Shown here one piece after another: positions 36,986 through 45,792 of a stretch of DNA of 64,000 nt. A program made the translations under genes and the position numbers. The notes below the pieces were generated by a model. It was given only the letters and a program-made list of their open reading frames with translations. It had not been told where the DNA came from and did not search any database. The stretch lies in the NCBI GenBank assembly GCA_020353515.1, contig CP070695.1, positions 533,173 to 597,172 of the forward strand. Reading direction: 5' to 3'. How positions within the stretch are numbered: the stretch's first letter is position 1; each line of letters begins with the position of its first letter. This DNA is from Candidatus Heimdallarchaeota archaeon. GTDB lineage: Archaea; Asgardarchaeota; Heimdallarchaeia; Hodarchaeales; Hodarchaeaceae.

Positions 36986-39294
36986 TTTAGCTCCTCCTGA
37001 ATCTTACTCTGAATAGCTTGCCAAACTCGTTCTGGGGTGGCAGGAATTTCGGATATTCTCACACCAATTGCATTGAATATTGCATTTGTTATTGCAGGCG
37101 CTATCCCCATCAGCGGTTGCTCTCCGATACCCTTCGCTCCATAAGGCCCTTCTTGAAAAGGTTCTTCTATAATTATCGAGTGAATTTTGGGAGTATCTTT
37201 TGTAGTTGGAACAAGAAATGTTCCTAAGTTATTTGATTGTACCTCTCCCTCAGGAGTAAAGATTATCTCTTCAAATCGTCCATAACCCATTCCTTGTAAC
37301 GATCCACCTTCTATCTGACCTTCAAGGGTTTGCGGGTTGATAGCTCTTCCTACATCATGAGCTGCCCAGATATTTTTGGCATGAACAGTTCCGGTTTGTA
37401 CATCAACCTCGACTTCAGCAATGTTTGTGCACCATGCATAAGTAACATACGGATTTCCTTGACCTTTTTTATTATTGAAGTCAGTTGGTGGCGCTACATC
37501 CCACCCTGCGAATGCAACTTGTCCTCGTTCTTGATACATTATTTTAATGGAATCTTCTACCACCATTTTCTTATCTGTGGAGAGAGAAACAATGTGATTT
37601 CCTTTAATTTGGAGATCTGAGGGAATAGTTTCCATGTGAGGAGAAATAATCTCAAACATCAGTACCCGAATCTGTTCACAAGCATGTTGTAAGGCACGCC
37701 CTGAAAAGGTTGTTGATCGAGAAGCAACAGTAGGACCAGAATCAGGCACACGACTAGTATCTACAGGAGCCATTCGAATCTTCGAATATTCAACACCTAA
37801 TTCTTCTGCAACTATCTGAGATAAAACCGTTATCATTCCTTGACCAATCTCAGTAGTCCCAACTGCAAAGAGGACACTACCATCAGGTTCAAGTTGGACA
37901 TATGAGCCAGTTCGTGACAAAGCCTTCCCCGCGGAGCCCAAACCAACTCCATAGAATATTGTGGAAATCCCAATCCCTTCCCAGAGATATTTTCCTTTCT
38001 TAGATTCCTCTATTACCTGTTTAAATTCAGGAGCGGGTTTCCATTTCTTACTCCAATTACTCTTTTCTTTGGCTTGTCTATAAGTTTGTAGCATTCCCAC
38101 AGAATGCTCTATCTTTTGTCCAAATGAGAGGGTGTCACCACGTTGAATCAGGTTTCTCTCCCGAAACAATGATGGATCAATACCTAATTGAGCTGCTGCC
38201 CTATCCATCTGTTCCTCACAGGCGAATAGTACTTGAGGTGACCCGAATCCCCGGAAAGCACCAAATGGAACCAGATTAGTGGCAATACCGTACGACTGAA
38301 CATCAACATTCTTACACCGGTAAGGGCCTACTGCATGAAGACAACCACGGTAAAGCACTGCAGGTGTAAGGGTTGCATAAGCCCCACAGTTCATTAGATG
38401 TTCTACTTGAACTGCTTTTAATAATCCATCTTTAGTCACACCAGTTTTCACGCGAATAATGGCAGGATGACGTTTACTAGTATTTTCAATGTCTTCCTCT
38501 CTCGTAAGAAGGTACTTAACAGGTTTTTTCGTTAAGTAAGCTCCCAGAGCAGCTAAGCTTGCAAGTTGATTTGGTTGATCTTCTTTTCCACCAAATGCTC
38601 CCCCAGTGGTCGTTTGGACAATTGTGACTTTTGACCAGGGATATCCAAGTATGTCAGATACAGCTCGTTGAACATAGAATGGACACTGCATCGATCCATA
38701 TACAGTAATCTCATCATGACCTAAGGGAACAGCAATACATCCTTGGGGTTCAATATATGCGTGTTCTTGCGCAGGTGTTCGATATTCTCCTTCAACAATG
38801 ATATCTGATTCCTGAAACCCTTTATTCACGTCTCCCCGTTTTTGTTGCCAATAAGATATGATATTATTGTCTCCAAATATATGAATATTTGAATGGTCTT
38901 TTGCTTCATCAGGATCAAATACTGCAGGTAGCTTTTCATATTCCACATGAACAGCTGAAACAGCTGCGTTAGCATCTCTAAGATTTTTGGCAACAACGAT
39001 TGCTACTGGTTCTCCCACATGTCGAACAACCTTTTCAGCAAGAAGAGGCCAATCATCAAGAATGACATGGACAATATTCTTTCCAGGAATATCTTTGGCT
39101 GTTCCAATTGTAGCTCCTAACTGTTTTACTCTTTCATAATCAATTTCAATCTTCTTGATTCGAGCATGAGCATGTGGACTACGAACGACTGCAAGGAATT
39201 GTTCATCAGAAAAACTTAAGTCATAAATGTATTGTGCCTCCCCCTTAACCTTGAAACGAGCATCCTTACGTGGAAGTGGTTTTCCTACTACCAA
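36982..39294 (-). CDS. Mo-hydroxylase catalytic subunit, cluster 2 (xanthine dehydrogenase-like)
   Basis: 770 aa. Motifs: TGGAFGGKEDQP (Mo-cofactor loop), PFGAFRGFGSPQ (the Arg/Phe loop of xanthine dehydrogenases), TTEIGQGMITVLSQI and YGAKGIGEQPL with the catalytic Glu. The GAFRGFG and GIGE forms place it nearer to true xanthine dehydrogenases than the cluster 1 subunit. TTG start at 39294 preceded by GGAG seven bases upstream, since no ATG is near. First gene of a four-gene operon: catalytic, iron-sulfur, XdhC, FAD. Hypoxanthine/xanthine oxidation is a reasonable but unproven guess. Confidence 0.88.
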   Translation of the reverse strand: MVVGKPLPRKDARFKVKGEAQYIYDLSFSDEQFLAVVRSPHAHARIKKIEIDYERVKQLGATIGTAKDIPGKNIVHVILDDWPLLAEKVVRHVGEPVAIVVAKNLRDANAAVSAVHVEYEKLPAVFDPDEAKDHSNIHIFGDNNIISYWQQKRGDVNKGFQESDIIVEGEYRTPAQEHAYIEPQGCIAVPLGHDEITVYGSMQCPFYVQRAVSDILGYPWSKVTIVQTTTGGAFGGKEDQPNQLASLAALGAYLTKKPVKYLLTREEDIENTSKRHPAIIRVKTGVTKDGLLKAVQVEHLMNCGAYATLTPAVLYRGCLHAVGPYRCKNVDVQSYGIATNLVPFGAFRGFGSPQVLFACEEQMDRAAAQLGIDPSLFRERNLIQRGDTLSFGQKIEHSVGMLQTYRQAKEKSNWSKKWKPAPEFKQVIEESKKGKYLWEGIGISTIFYGVGLGSAGKALSRTGSYVQLEPDGSVLFAVGTTEIGQGMITVLSQIVAEELGVEYSKIRMAPVDTSRVPDSGPTVASRSTTFSGRALQHACEQIRVLMFEIISPHMETIPSDLQIKGNHIVSLSTDKKMVVEDSIKIMYQERGQVAFAGWDVAPPTDFNNKKGQGNPYVTYAWCTNIAEVEVDVQTGTVHAKNIWAAHDVGRAINPQTLEGQIEGGSLQGMGYGRFEEIIFTPEGEVQSNNLGTFLVPTTKDTPKIHSIIIEEPFQEGPYGAKGIGEQPLMGIAPAITNAIFNAIGVRISEIPATPERVWQAIQSKIQEELK

Positions 39295-39524
39295 TTTACT
39301 GACTCCGTTTTAAAAATTATCTACAAAAACTGTGTGAATCACTTTTTTTGGACTATTTTTTGCATCCTTTTGTGTTAAGAAAAATTTATTCTAAGAAATT
39401 TTTATCTAGATAGGATAAACTTGTGGATTCTCAAGCTATTTTAACTCTTTTAATCAACTCTCTTTTGCCATGATTATTTGCAAAAAAGGAGAAAAAGGAT
39501 CTAAGAAATCTGGAGATATTTATA

Positions 39525-40364
39525 ATGCGTATGAAAGATGAAACAGCAATCGTAACTGGCTCAACAAGTGGTATTGGAAAAAAAATAGCAGAGTTATTCC
39601 TAAAAGAAGGATGTAGAGTAACAATATGCTCCAGAAATGAATCAAATGTAAACAAAACCGTATCAGAATTTCAAGAAGCATTTGGTAACTCAGTAGTGGG
39701 TCAAGTGTGTGATGTTTCTGATGTAACATCGATGAAGCAAGTAGTGGAAAAAACTATTGATTCTTTCGGCTCCATTCGAATTCTTGTAGCAAATGCTGGG
39801 GTAAGTCTAACTTATGGGCCATTTGAAAATATGATTCACCGTCCTGAAGAAATAATTTCTGATACTCAAAAAATGCTTGCAACTAATCTAATCGGGGTAA
39901 TAAACTCAATATCTATAATACTGCCACATATGATTAATCAGGGATATGGGAGAATTATAGTAGTAGGAGGTGGACATGGAGATCGACCTGGACCTCATAT
40001 GACTCTTTATTCCGCCTCAAAGGGTGGTGTATTTGCATTTTCCAGGTGTCTAGCCACAGAATTCAAAGAGAGAGAAGATGATATTAAAATCAATATTTTT
40101 CAACCGGGGATGATTGAAACGAATTTAGCCAAAAATGTTAAAGTTGTAAAAGGGTGGAAAACCGAAGAACTCTTCCAACGTGATAGTTCCTTAGCACTAA
40201 AATTTATTGGTACAAATATAGAGGAAAGCTGTCGGAATGTTATCCCCTATGCAATACCTACATGTAAAACTAATGGAAAGGTGTTCAGGGGATTCTCCAT
40301 ACTAAGGATGATACGTGGAGGTAGAAAGTATCGGAAAGCTTCAAAAGAATATGAAAAACTCTAG
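39525..40364 (+). CDS. SDR-family oxidoreductase, catalytic Ser absent
   Basis: 279 aa. The NAD(P)-binding TGSTSGIGKKIAELF (about 11-25), VCDVSD, NAGVSLTYGP and active-site YSASKGG identify a classical short-chain dehydrogenase. The residue 13 before the catalytic Tyr is normally Ser. Here that stretch reads IVVGGGHGDRPGP, so only Gly occupies the place. Reduced or changed activity is possible. Arg in the CSRNESN loop suggests NADP(H). The ATG at 39525 has GGAG about 10 bases upstream. Divergent from the cluster 2 operon. Substrate unknown. Confidence 0.8.
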   Translation: MRMKDETAIVTGSTSGIGKKIAELFLKEGCRVTICSRNESNVNKTVSEFQEAFGNSVVGQVCDVSDVTSMKQVVEKTIDSFGSIRILVANAGVSLTYGPFENMIHRPEEIISDTQKMLATNLIGVINSISIILPHMINQGYGRIIVVGGGHGDRPGPHMTLYSASKGGVFAFSRCLATEFKEREDDIKINIFQPGMIETNLAKNVKVVKGWKTEELFQRDSSLALKFIGTNIEESCRNVIPYAIPTCKTNGKVFRGFSILRMIRGGRKYRKASKEYEKL

Positions 40365-40414
40365 AGGAAGCATTTTCTGATTGGACTAAAAATTGCCTTC
40401 CAAAATATAAATTT

Positions 40415-41217
40415 TCAAATATCTGCTGATTTATCTATTAATTCTCTTGGAATTTGCTTGATGTATGCCACAAGGGAGGACATTCCGAAGTCTTGAACTT
40501 CTTTCTCGGTGTGCAAAGATATAACTGATGAATAAACGTTTAAGGCTCTGTTTAATTGGGCATGAGAAATTAATACAGCTTCAGGGTACCGAACAGTTAT
40601 GTAAACCATGAGGATTAAGTTAAAGAATAATTTTAACCGAAAAAGATCCCAGAATTGAAATATAACGGGAGGCCATGGGGAAAACCATGCACCAATTAAT
40701 ATTATTGGGTTAATTATCCATAGACATCCCACTACAATCCACAATCTTTTAGCGAGAACAATTCTTTGATCCATAATAAGAGGTTTTATAGTTGAATAGA
40801 TGTAGATAAAAACAGCCATCACAAGTAACGTGTTATAAATGCCAAGTTGGAAGAGGAAATATCTCATACTTGGATCAGGGAGAAGAACACCTAATCCAAC
40901 TATTAGGACCAAACAAAAGTCAATTAGGATCACTATACCAAGGATTTTTTTCCCATTTTAATCTTAAGCAATGTAGTAAAAGGGCAAAGATAGTCACCTG
41001 CTCGCAAAGTGCATAATGAATATCCAGTACAACATTGGTTATATCAAGTAATCAAAGATGATAATTTACAATGAAGCTCATGAAAAAGAAAAAAACCCAG
41101 CAAACAATACGTAATCAAAAATCCTTGCTTTGTAATAATATTTGATGAGAAAATAGATTGGTATAAACAAACCAAAAATTACAAAAAAAAAGCCCAATCA
41201 ATAATATTTGGATCCAT
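40415..41217 (-). pseudogene. Multi-frameshift pseudogene of a multi-pass membrane protein
   Basis: The longest open piece (172 codons, GTG 40933) starts in the middle of a protein. Upstream on the same strand the coding continues in other frames. ATG 41217 gives MDPNIIDWAFF, then a nine-base T run (41183-41191), after which another frame reads VIFGLFIPIYFLIKYYYKAR. Later, LLDITNVVLDIHYALCEQVT runs to LLLHCLRLKW in a third frame, and then GKKILGIVILIDF joins the long ORF. Together they read as one seven-helix-like membrane protein with at least three frame breaks. The C-terminal part (VRYPEAVLISHAQ) resembles the region after the sensor domain of 7TM histidine kinases. A dead sensor gene is likely, although at least the homopolymer shift could be a sequencing error. 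Confidence 0.65.
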
Positions 41218-41351
41218 TTACTCAAAACCTCAGTATTTGTTGTAATAATTCAAACTCTTATTTTCTAGGGATCTTCTTTTTTTAAAGATTCAGATTTTGC
41301 AGAACACAGTATGATGATCAGTTATTGATTCCAAGTATCCTTATGTAGAAG

Positions 41352-41966
41352 CTAAATCCATCGAACAAACGCCAGACCTCTTCCAACAGGTAATATGACA
41401 CTTGAAACTTTAGAATCACCTTTAATTTGTATGATGAATTCTTGCATGTCATCTGCGTGACTAATCACATTATCTGCTATTAATACAGTTCCACGTGACA
41501 AGCGATTGACAAGAAGGTTAAAGAAATAAAGGTAATCTTCTTTTTCACAGTCCAAGAAAACGTAATTGAACTTTTCTTGAGATTTTTTCAGATAATCCTT
41601 TGCATCTCCATGAATTAACTCAATGAATTGACTGACTTCTATGGATGTTATATTCTTTGATGCGAATTGAAACTTTTTTGGATCATGATCTAGTGAAATT
41701 AATCTCCCATGGTCATTTTTTACTAATGCCATCCCTTGCCAGATTGTAGAATATCCCCCCGATGTACCAATTTCAAGACCCACAAAATCAGGAAATTGTG
41801 AAGAAAAAGTCAGAAGAAATTGGAAGAGAAATTCTCCTGTTTCACGAGGAATCTGTCTAAGACGTTGTAATCGGTCTAAGCCAACCTCACGTTCTTTTCT
41901 ATCTTTTTCCTCTAGTTGAAGTAATACTTTTTGAACTGGTGAGGGTAATGAATCGAATGGCTGCAT
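41352..41966 (-). CDS. SAM-dependent O-methyltransferase-like protein
   Basis: 204 aa. Motif I FVGLEIGTSGGYSTIWQGMA (about 61-80), LISLDHDPKKF, IHGDAKDYL, VFLDCEKEDYL and LIADNVISH follow the caffeoyl-CoA O-methyltransferase pattern, where LDCEKEDYL replaces FIDADK. Related in type to, but distinct from, the enzyme at 9316-9957. Last gene of a four-gene minus-strand run starting at 44053, with a 57-base gap to the previous gene. Confidence 0.75.
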   Translation of the reverse strand: MQPFDSLPSPVQKVLLQLEEKDRKEREVGLDRLQRLRQIPRETGEFLFQFLLTFSSQFPDFVGLEIGTSGGYSTIWQGMALVKNDHGRLISLDHDPKKFQFASKNITSIEVSQFIELIHGDAKDYLKKSQEKFNYVFLDCEKEDYLYFFNLLVNRLSRGTVLIADNVISHADDMQEFIIQIKGDSKVSSVILPVGRGLAFVRWI

Positions 41967-42023
41967 TTAATTCACTCATTTCAAATCATATTGGTTTCTT
42001 TTGAAACTTTTGGCATCACAATA

Positions 42024-42953
42024 TTATTTGGATAAATACATAAAATAAGAAACAACCTCGTTATAGGACTGAAATTCAGAGGGAATTGGGAAAGAAGAAT
42101 CTATTTTCTGCTTCCTAAGTAATCCTTGCCACCAAACTTCAATAGGATAACTATATTGCGGTTGGAGGTCTATATTCACAGAATCATCTCTAATCCATTC
42201 TTGAATTAAACGAGAAAAACGAGAATGGGAATCATCTTCCAATACATGGATAAAAAAGCCAAGGATTTGATGATCTTTAGGATTGAACCGTTGGATAATT
42301 TCTTTTGTTGTTTGAAGTCCTGTTATACTTCCTCCATTGAAGGCTAATCCAAGGCCTCCTAATGAAAATCCAAATGGGGGTTGGGAAACAATAAGATCGA
42401 ATTGATCTCCCTTAGCTGAATTCCAGTCCCGTCTCTGAAACTCAACTGAGTCCAAACTATTAAGATCTCGATTTAATTGAGCTAGTCTGATGGCACGAGG
42501 ATTGATATCCACACCAAGAGCTATCCCTCCTCTTAATCTGGCCATTAAAGCTAATAATCCAGTTCCAGTGCCTAGATCTAACACATGATCCCCCTTCTTC
42601 ACAGGTAAAGATCGGGCAAAAGTCCAACTCCCACCAGAAAATTTGGTTGAAAGCCATACATAGGTTTTAACGCTTTCAAACCTAGGAAAATCACAGAAAA
42701 GAAGGAGATTATCACTATAGACTGGTAAAAAATTCCAAATATACCGTTCATTAGAGATCTGGACAAGTCCATTCATTACTAGAACTTGGAGAAGATCCTC
42801 GTTCAATAGGGTCAGGAGATCAGAATCAAGTTCAGATTGTACTTCTTGATTTACAGTTTTTCTTCTAAAGTACTCTTTCAGGATTTCACCTAATCTTGTT
42901 AAAGTACTCGTCTCATAAGAAAACCTTGTGACAGGAAGGGACGACTTCATCAT
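42024..42953 (-). CDS. Class I methyltransferase with QPPF motif
   Basis: 309 aa. An N-terminal helical or winged domain (about 1-85, DLLTLLNEDLLQVLVMNGLV) precedes the SAM domain: VLDLGTGTGLLALMARLRGG (about 128-147), GVDINPRAIRLAQLN, and IVSQPPFGFSLG. The last corresponds to the NPPY/DPPF active site of N-methylating enzymes such as PrmC (glutamine) or RsmC/RlmG (guanine). Its target could be RNA, protein or a small molecule; the family does not decide it here. It starts 12 bases after the membrane-protein gene. Confidence 0.7.
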   Translation of the reverse strand: MMKSSLPVTRFSYETSTLTRLGEILKEYFRRKTVNQEVQSELDSDLLTLLNEDLLQVLVMNGLVQISNERYIWNFLPVYSDNLLLFCDFPRFESVKTYVWLSTKFSGGSWTFARSLPVKKGDHVLDLGTGTGLLALMARLRGGIALGVDINPRAIRLAQLNRDLNSLDSVEFQRRDWNSAKGDQFDLIVSQPPFGFSLGGLGLAFNGGSITGLQTTKEIIQRFNPKDHQILGFFIHVLEDDSHSRFSRLIQEWIRDDSVNIDLQPQYSYPIEVWWQGLLRKQKIDSSFPIPSEFQSYNEVVSYFMYLSK

Positions 42954-42965
42954 TCTGTCCTGAAA

Positions 42966-43535
42966 TCAGGGCATAAATGCAAAGAGTAGGGAAAAGAGAA
43001 ATATAATGAAAAATGTAAAAATAAAGAACGCAATAATGGGAGATTCCTGTAAAAATTCTCGAGAAAATAATCGAGCAATTTCTTTTCCCAAGCTCAATTG
43101 TCTACGTAATGATAATCTATGTCTATCAAAGATTGTGAATCCAAAGATTTTAATTGTAGGAACCATATGGATTAAACACCAGATGACTATGAATGGAAGG
43201 GCAATCAAAGCCAAGATTCCGACTATAAAAAATTTCGGGTTTGTTATCCCAACCATGAATATAGCAAGACAAATGAAAGCACTGAAGATCATAGCCCAAA
43301 ACCAAGCCCACGTAGAAAAGTAGATATCTTCAGCAGTGCTCGTATCGGCTGCTCTGCGCTCAACGGTAGTTTTTATTTCCTCTCTCTTTTTAGTAGTAAA
43401 TCCCTTGGTTTTTTCTTTTGTTGTGGTTTGAGCAGTCTGAATCTCTTCTTTCATACCATCAACGAAATCTTTCCCTGTGTCTTTGATCTTATCAAAGATT
43501 TTTCGTGACTTCTTCGGTTCTTCATCCTTTGCCAT
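42966..43535 (-). CDS. Membrane protein with long charged N-terminus
   Basis: 189 aa. The first 70 residues are charged and probably coiled (KKSRKIFDKIKDTGKDFVDG, then KTTVERRAADTST), then two close helices (about 75-125, FWAMIFSAFICLAIFMVG; FFIVGILALIALPFIVIWCL) and a C-terminal helix (IIAFFIFTFFIIFLFSLLFA). AGGTGA precedes the ATG by about eight bases. No family recognised. The amphipathic, charged N-terminus could bind membrane or partner protein. The gene sits between the beta-rich protein at 43580-44053 and a methyltransferase. Confidence 0.5.
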   Translation of the reverse strand: MAKDEEPKKSRKIFDKIKDTGKDFVDGMKEEIQTAQTTTKEKTKGFTTKKREEIKTTVERRAADTSTAEDIYFSTWAWFWAMIFSAFICLAIFMVGITNPKFFIVGILALIALPFIVIWCLIHMVPTIKIFGFTIFDRHRLSLRRQLSLGKEIARLFSREFLQESPIIAFFIFTFFIIFLFSLLFAFMP

Positions 43536-43579
43536 TCTCTTTTCACCTAGAAATACATACTATTTTCATAACATGACAC

Positions 43580-44053
43580 CTAGAAACGAGTCTTCCGAGA
43601 GGAGACTTTGATCTTGACTGCGATGCCTTTCCCTTTTAGTACCTCGTATTTAGTTCCACTCCCGTAAACTATTGGGATTTCGGATTTTATTACAGTATCA
43701 TCCCGGGTAGCATCTTGCTCTCGAAGTTTAATAGGAATCTGTTTAGTTTTCGCTTTGTCGGACTCATCAAATTCAAGCCAAAGAGTGAAATCTTGTTTTG
43801 CTGAGTAGGTCATATTCTCTTTGATATTAATGGTTCCTTGATGGGGAACTCGGTAATCATGTTTTAATGTTCCTTTTCCGCCAACCTCGAAATAAAATTC
43901 TCCTGTTCTATCTACAGGGCTAGCTTCGTGAACATCTTCTACTCGTATGGACATTAGGCTGATGATATTTTGAAATCGGTTTGATTTCGATAAATCAGGG
44001 GCCTGACCCTTTGCATATGTCTTCTTTCCTTTCACATAAACTCTACGTGACAT
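43580..44053 (-). CDS. Small beta-rich protein, unknown
   Basis: 157 aa, basic N-terminus (MSRRVYVKGKKTYAKGQAPD), then alternating beta-like segments (IRVEDVHEASPVDRTGEFYF; YRVPHQGTINIKENMTYSA; KQIPIKLREQDATRDDTVI) reminiscent of a C2-like or Ig-like sandwich. No cysteines and no signal peptide, so probably cytoplasmic. First gene of the run that leads to two methyltransferases, 44 bases before the membrane protein gene. I do not recognise it. Confidence 0.5.
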   Translation of the reverse strand: MSRRVYVKGKKTYAKGQAPDLSKSNRFQNIISLMSIRVEDVHEASPVDRTGEFYFEVGGKGTLKHDYRVPHQGTINIKENMTYSAKQDFTLWLEFDESDKAKTKQIPIKLREQDATRDDTVIKSEIPIVYGSGTKYEVLKGKGIAVKIKVSSRKTRF

Positions 44054-44249
44054 TTTAACACTTCCGCATTCTAATATGGAATTTTTTCATTAAAAACTTT
44101 ATAGTTTCCACTAAAGAGGAGTGTTTTAAAAAATTGTGTTTTTTTTCCCCAACTTCTTCATTAAGAACCTTAAAGAATTAGTCACAAGTCCATGAAACTT
44201 CTAGTCAAAACTGTGACCACTCTTCCTGCATTCTTCTTCAGAGTATGGA

Positions 44250-45587
44250 TCATTCTGTTACAGGGTGTGGTTCAATAGTAACTGGTAAAATGGAAGGTGT
44301 TTCCACAGTTGTGACTGTTTTTTCAACGTAGCGAAATCGTGTAAAGAACAATGAATACCCTAAGAATAACATTCCAAAGAGACTTGCAATAACTAGCACT
44401 GGGATGATTCCAAACAGCTCTCCAAAAATTCCTGAAAGAATGATGGCTATTGGCCCAGATCCTTGGGCAATAGTCAAACGTACTGAATATACACGACCTA
44501 ATTTTTCAGGAGGAACAATTTTTTGCCAAATTGTTTGAGAAGAGACGTTAGCAATTGGAAGACCAAAACCATTTAAAAATATTCCAAGAATAAGAAGGGG
44601 AAACAAACTTTGGGGGACAAAACTACAGACTATGAATCCAAAATACATAATGAAAATACCTAAAGCAACTCCATGAGCATTATTCTCAAATCCCTTCCAC
44701 GAAGACATGATCATTGATGAACAGATCATTCCTGCTTGTAATGCTGAAAAAAGAAGAGCTAATTCCTCTGGGCCTCCTAAGTGAATATCCTTGACAAATA
44801 ATGGTAATAAAACATAGAGGGGTCGCATAAAAAAGTTGGCAGCAGTAAAAACAGCCAATAAGGCAAGAAGTCCTTGTTGATTCCTGATGAAAGTAAAGCC
44901 TTCAGATAACTCAGCCAAGAATGGCGTTTTCTCTTTAATTATTGAAGGAGCTTTAACTGAAGGAATAGAAATTATAATAGTTGGAACAATTGCAATCATA
45001 AACGTAATAGCGTCTAACCACAAGACCTCTTGAAGTATAAAATAATTGAGTAATAGGGCCCCCACAAGTGGTCCTACCATCAGAATCATACCGTTAAAAA
45101 GATAATCAAGTCCATTCATTCGACTTAGTTTATCTTTGGGGATTAGTAATGGGATAATTGCTTGGACTGCAGGGCGATGGAACGCCTGGAATACACCTCT
45201 AAGAGTTATTATCGCTAAAACAAACCAAATATCTGCTATTCCAAGTATGAAAGCAAAAATCAAACCCATCGTGGCAATCGCTTGAAAAAAATCTACGGTT
45301 GCGATTATTTTTTTCCGGGACCATCTATCGACAAAAACACCTGCTATTGGCGTTAGGAGCATTGTTGGTCCAAAACCTAGAAAGGTTGACAGAGCCAAGA
45401 AGAGTTCACTCCCAGTCTCAACAGTTATCCACCAAACAATAGAAAATTGTACAACACTTGACCCCAATAAGGAAATTAACTGTCCAATCCAAAAGATAAC
45501 ATATCCTCTGAGATTTCTATTGAATTGAATGTTATTATCGTTCTCTAATGAAACTTTGTTATTCTCTGTCAATATTAATTCTTCCAA
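44250..45587 (-). CDS. MFS efflux transporter (macrolide-efflux type)
   Basis: 445 aa with 12 predicted helices. IGQLISLLGSSVVQFSIVWW in helix 1 and GVFVDRWSRKKI (the loop 2-3 motif) are typical of the MFS_3/enterobactin-exporter and macrolide-efflux group; PPEKLGRVYSVRL lies in the second half. No ATG is near. The TTG at 45587 is proposed, though GGAAG suggests that the TTG codon five residues further on (45572) is the start. Divergent from a winged-helix regulator, with palindromes between them, so the regulator probably controls this exporter. Confidence 0.8.
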   Translation of the reverse strand: MEELILTENNKVSLENDNNIQFNRNLRGYVIFWIGQLISLLGSSVVQFSIVWWITVETGSELFLALSTFLGFGPTMLLTPIAGVFVDRWSRKKIIATVDFFQAIATMGLIFAFILGIADIWFVLAIITLRGVFQAFHRPAVQAIIPLLIPKDKLSRMNGLDYLFNGMILMVGPLVGALLLNYFILQEVLWLDAITFMIAIVPTIIISIPSVKAPSIIKEKTPFLAELSEGFTFIRNQQGLLALLAVFTAANFFMRPLYVLLPLFVKDIHLGGPEELALLFSALQAGMICSSMIMSSWKGFENNAHGVALGIFIMYFGFIVCSFVPQSLFPLLILGIFLNGFGLPIANVSSQTIWQKIVPPEKLGRVYSVRLTIAQGSGPIAIILSGIFGELFGIIPVLVIASLFGMLFLGYSLFFTRFRYVEKTVTTVETPSILPVTIEPHPVTE

Positions 45588-45604
45588 AAACGATTTAGCT
45601 TAAT

Positions 45605-45759
45605 ACTGAATCGTTAACTTAAAAAGCTTCTTGATATGGTAATGAATCCATAAAAATAACAAAATTAAATGCTTCAAACAATATAGATTCGAAAAAATTA
45701 ACATCTATAGCTAGCTATAAATTATCACAACCTTTATTAATTATTCAGTCTTAACTGAA
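45605..45759. promoter_or_regulatory. Two palindromes in the exporter/regulator divergent promoter
   Basis: TATAGCTAGCTATA (45706-45719) is a perfect 14-base palindrome. TTCAGT-CTTA-ACTGAA (45744-45759) is a second inverted repeat, and its right half ACTGAACCGT matches ACTGAATCGT at 45605-45614, close to the exporter start. These are good operator candidates for the winged-helix regulator at 45793. Confidence 0.5.
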
Positions 45760-45792
45760 CCGTATTAAAAATTAACATCGTGGTCAATCAGA

